The notes beneath the pieces are model-generated. The model saw only the letters and a program-made list of their open reading frames with translations. It searched no databases and was not told where the DNA came from. 8,502 nucleotides of DNA from Odoribacteraceae bacterium (GTDB lineage Bacteria > Bacteroidota > Bacteroidia > Bacteroidales > Marinifilaceae): positions 1-8,502 of the forward strand of contig JAITJA010000104.1 of the NCBI GenBank assembly GCA_031279175.1, written 5' to 3'. Shown here one piece after another: positions 6,581 to 8,502 of this stretch. The position numbers and the translations under genes were made by a program. Position 1 is the stretch's first letter; the number at the start of each line of letters is the position of its first letter.

Positions 6581-8396
6581 ACTCGCCAAATTCGCCGAAC
6601 TCGAACGCATGGCAAATGTCGTGCAACCCTCGCGCGAGCAACTCCGCGACGGCAACGGGACGCGCGGGCAATGGGCCGCCCGTTTCGGCAACAACAATCC
6701 CGTCACCCTCGAGATCGGCTGCGGGAAGGGAGAATACACCGTCGGCCTGGCGCGGGAGTTCCCCGGGAGGAATTTCATCGGCATCGACGTCAAGGGTGCG
6801 CGCCTGTGGAGTGGCGCCACCGCCGCCATCGCCGGGGGGGTGCACAACGCGATCTTTATTCGCGCCCGCGTCGAGGAGCTCGAGCAACTCTTCGCACCGG
6901 GGGAGATCGACGAAATATGGATCACGTTCCCCGACCCACAGATGCAGAAGGTCAAGAGACGACTGACAAGCGCGCGATTCCTGCACTTGTACGGGCGGGT
7001 CGCGCGACCGGGGGCAACGCTCCACCTGAAGACCGACAGCCATTTCCTCTATCACTACACACTCGCGCTGATCGCCGTCAACGGTCTCGAGATCATCGAG
7101 CAGACCGACGACCTGCACGCCGGAAACCGGCAGGATCACGCCCGGCGGCTCACCACCTTTTACGAGCAACAGTGGCTCGCGAGGGGAAAAACAATAAAGT
7201 ATATCCACTTCGCCATCAACACCAGCCAACCGCTCGTCGAACCGCCAGACGACTCTCCCCGCGACGACTACCGGAGCCAGGCGTGCTACATGCCCTCGCG
7301 GCCCGTCGTCACCCCCGCCCCCCCCCGCGTCCTCGTCGCCATGAGCGGCGGCGTCGACAGCACCGTTGCCGCCATCCTCCTCAAGGAACAGGGATACCGA
7401 CTCGAGGGAGTCACCTACCGCGTGCACGACCAGATCGCCACCGCCTGCATGGAAAAGCAAAGCGGGTGCTGCAACGTCAACGCCATCTTCGAGGCAAAGG
7501 CCGCGGCCGAACAAATGGGATTCCCGCATCACATCCTCGACCTGCGCGACTATTTCCGCCAAACCGTCATCAACGATTTCATCGGCGAGTACCTCGACGG
7601 GCGCACGCCCAACCCATGCGTCCAGTGCAACGCGCTTGTCAAGTGGGGAAAGCTCATCGAGATGGCCGACAGCCTCGACTGCCAGTATATCGCCACAGGG
7701 CACTACGCCCGCGTCGCCCGCGACGGGACGCGACATTACCTGCGCGTCGGCCTCGACGCCACCAAGGACCAGTCTTATTTCTTGTGGCCGCTCACCAGCC
7801 AGCTTCTCGCCAGGACACTATTCCCGCTCGGCGCGCTCGCGAAAACCAACGTGCGCGATATCGCCGCGAAACGCGGCCTCCAGTTGCTCGCCAAGAAAAA
7901 GGAAAGCCAGGAAACGTGCTTCATCCCGGGAAACAATTACCGCGAGTTCCTCGCGCGGGAAGTCCCCGACTTTGCCCGCCGGTACCCACCCGGGCCGTTC
8001 GTCGATAGCAAGGGAAACATCCTCGGGACGCACCAGGGATACCCGAATTACACCATCGGCCAACGAAAACATCTCGGTATAGCACTGGGAAAGCCGGTGT
8101 TCGTCACCGCCATCGACGCCTCAGCGAACAGTGTCGCGCTCGGCACGCGGGAGGAGTTGCAAGCCACTCGCCTGCTCGTCGAGCGCGTCAATCTCGTCAA
8201 GTATCCCACCATCACGCCCGGGCAACAAGCCACCGTCAAGGTCCGCTACCGCTCCCCGGCCATCCCCGCCACGCTGTTCCCCGACGGGGAGAATATCCAA
8301 GTACTTTTCCACCAACCCGCGAGCGCCATCGCGCCAGGACAAAGCGCCGTCATCTACGAAGACGAAGACCTTGTCGGCGGGGGCGTCATCGCCTGA
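6567..8396 (+). CDS. trmB-mnmA: TrmB-MnmA fusion: tRNA m7G46 methyltransferase plus tRNA 2-thiouridylase
   Basis: This single 609-residue frame carries two tRNA-modifying enzymes. Residues 1 to about 238 are TrmB (m7G46, SAM-dependent): the start MGRNKLAKFAE, the SAM loop EIGCGKGEY (49-57), FPDPQMQKVKRRLTS (121-135) and the C-terminal ARGKTIKYIHF. Residues about 242-609 are MnmA (s2U34 of tRNA Lys/Glu/Gln): PP-loop SGGVDS (260-265), NPCVQCN with the first catalytic cysteine probably C354, GHYAR (378-382), and ESQETCFI with the second catalytic cysteine C451. Each half is full length; the MnmA part from M242 (ATG at 7290) is 368 residues. Between them lies a short proline-rich linker with no stop codon. 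MnmA could also be made separately from the ATG at 7290. Nine consecutive C (7318-7326) fall in the linker, so a one-base length error or slippage would separate the two halves. The ATG start overlaps the gldH end by 14 bases. Domain calls are very secure; the physical fusion is less so. Confidence 0.9.
   Translation: MGRNKLAKFAELERMANVVQPSREQLRDGNGTRGQWAARFGNNNPVTLEIGCGKGEYTVGLAREFPGRNFIGIDVKGARLWSGATAAIAGGVHNAIFIRARVEELEQLFAPGEIDEIWITFPDPQMQKVKRRLTSARFLHLYGRVARPGATLHLKTDSHFLYHYTLALIAVNGLEIIEQTDDLHAGNRQDHARRLTTFYEQQWLARGKTIKYIHFAINTSQPLVEPPDDSPRDDYRSQACYMPSRPVVTPAPPRVLVAMSGGVDSTVAAILLKEQGYRLEGVTYRVHDQIATACMEKQSGCCNVNAIFEAKAAAEQMGFPHHILDLRDYFRQTVINDFIGEYLDGRTPNPCVQCNALVKWGKLIEMADSLDCQYIATGHYARVARDGTRHYLRVGLDATKDQSYFLWPLTSQLLARTLFPLGALAKTNVRDIAAKRGLQLLAKKKESQETCFIPGNNYREFLAREVPDFARRYPPGPFVDSKGNILGTHQGYPNYTIGQRKHLGIALGKPVFVTAIDASANSVALGTREELQATRLLVERVNLVKYPTITPGQQATVKVRYRSPAIPATLFPDGENIQVLFHQPASAIAPGQSAVIYEDEDLVGGGVIA
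7318..7326 (+). repeat. C9 homopolymer in the TrmB-MnmA linker
   Basis: Nine consecutive C encode part of the proline-rich linker (residues around 251-253). Such runs are prone to polymerase slippage and to length errors in sequencing. Loss of one C would bring TrmB to a TGA at 7342-7344 and put MnmA in another frame. Confidence 0.95.
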
Positions 8397-8398
8397 CG

Positions 8399-8502
8399 TT
8401 TCGCGAAGGCTTCTCGCGAACTCGCGAGACCGTTTCGCGATTTCGCGAAGGCTTCTCGCGAACTCGCGAGACGGTTTCGCGATTTTGCGAAAGCTTCTCG
8501 CG
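8399..8502. repeat. Palindrome array 2 (21-bp grid, TCGCGA cores), runs off the window
   Basis: The array begins two bases after the trmB-mnmA stop, with a half dyad (TCGCGAAG at 8401-8408). Full dyads follow at exact 21-bp steps: 8412-8429 TCTCGCGA-AC-TCGCGAGA, 8433-8450 TTTCGCGA-TT-TCGCGAAG (end pair T:G), 8454-8471 (as the first), and 8475-8492 TTTCGCGA-TT-TTGCGAAA. A fifth starts at 8496 and is cut by the window end. Linkers are 3 bp (GCT or CCG/CGG). Two dyad types alternate, giving a 42-bp repeat, the same geometry as array 1 at the other end of the window but with CGCG rather than CCGG cores. The first complete hairpin could also serve as a transcription end or mRNA-stabilising structure for the plus-strand cluster. 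No T-run follows it. Function is unknown. Confidence 0.93.

Noticed and set aside
6549..7736. 395-codon antisense frame opposite trmB-mnmA, and a 445-codon frame at 6671-8008 on the plus strand
   Set aside because: Both are shadow frames of the well-supported TrmB and MnmA domains.

Overview
The window looks like a chromosomal segment from a GC-rich member of the Bacteroidota, probably Bacteroidales. The evidence is a GldH-type lipoprotein, a MetRS with a KISTT catalytic loop and a C-terminal EMAP-like tRNA-binding domain, a LemA plus M48 protease pair, a fused C26/M19 peptidase, a TAnnTTTG-type promoter, and AT-rich leaders without clear Shine-Dalgarno sequences. No rRNA, tRNA, transposase or CRISPR locus was seen.

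Layout. Positions 1-604 hold no convincing gene. They carry an array of short palindromes on a 21-bp grid (42-bp repeat unit) that decays toward the right, and then a strong GC-rich inverted repeat. From 605 to 4223, three genes lie on the minus strand: metG (4223-2193), lemA (2119-1556) and an HtpX-like M48 membrane protease (1552-605). LemA and the protease are separated by only 3 bp. Positions 4224-4364 form a divergent intergenic region with a good promoter candidate for metG. From 4365 to 8396, three overlapping genes run on the plus strand: a C26-M19 peptidase fusion, a GldH-like lipoprotein and a TrmB-MnmA fusion. From 8399 to the window edge a second palindrome array begins, with the same 21-bp grid but a different core sequence (TCGCGA instead of TCCGGA).

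How the genes fit together. The plus-strand unit combines gamma-glutamyl/dipeptide hydrolysis (C26-M19), an envelope lipoprotein (GldH) and two tRNA modifications (m7G46 by TrmB, s2U34 by MnmA). The minus-strand unit has tRNA charging (MetG) followed by an inner-membrane pair (LemA and protease) likely involved in membrane-protein quality control.

Most unusual points. (1) Two palindrome arrays of identical geometry but different sequence cap the 3' ends of the two divergent gene clusters. Arm changes are compensated, and some dyads have inverted centres. (2) TrmB and MnmA are read as one 609-residue protein. A run of nine C lies in the linker, and a stop codon hidden in another frame just after it means the fusion depends on the exact length of that run.
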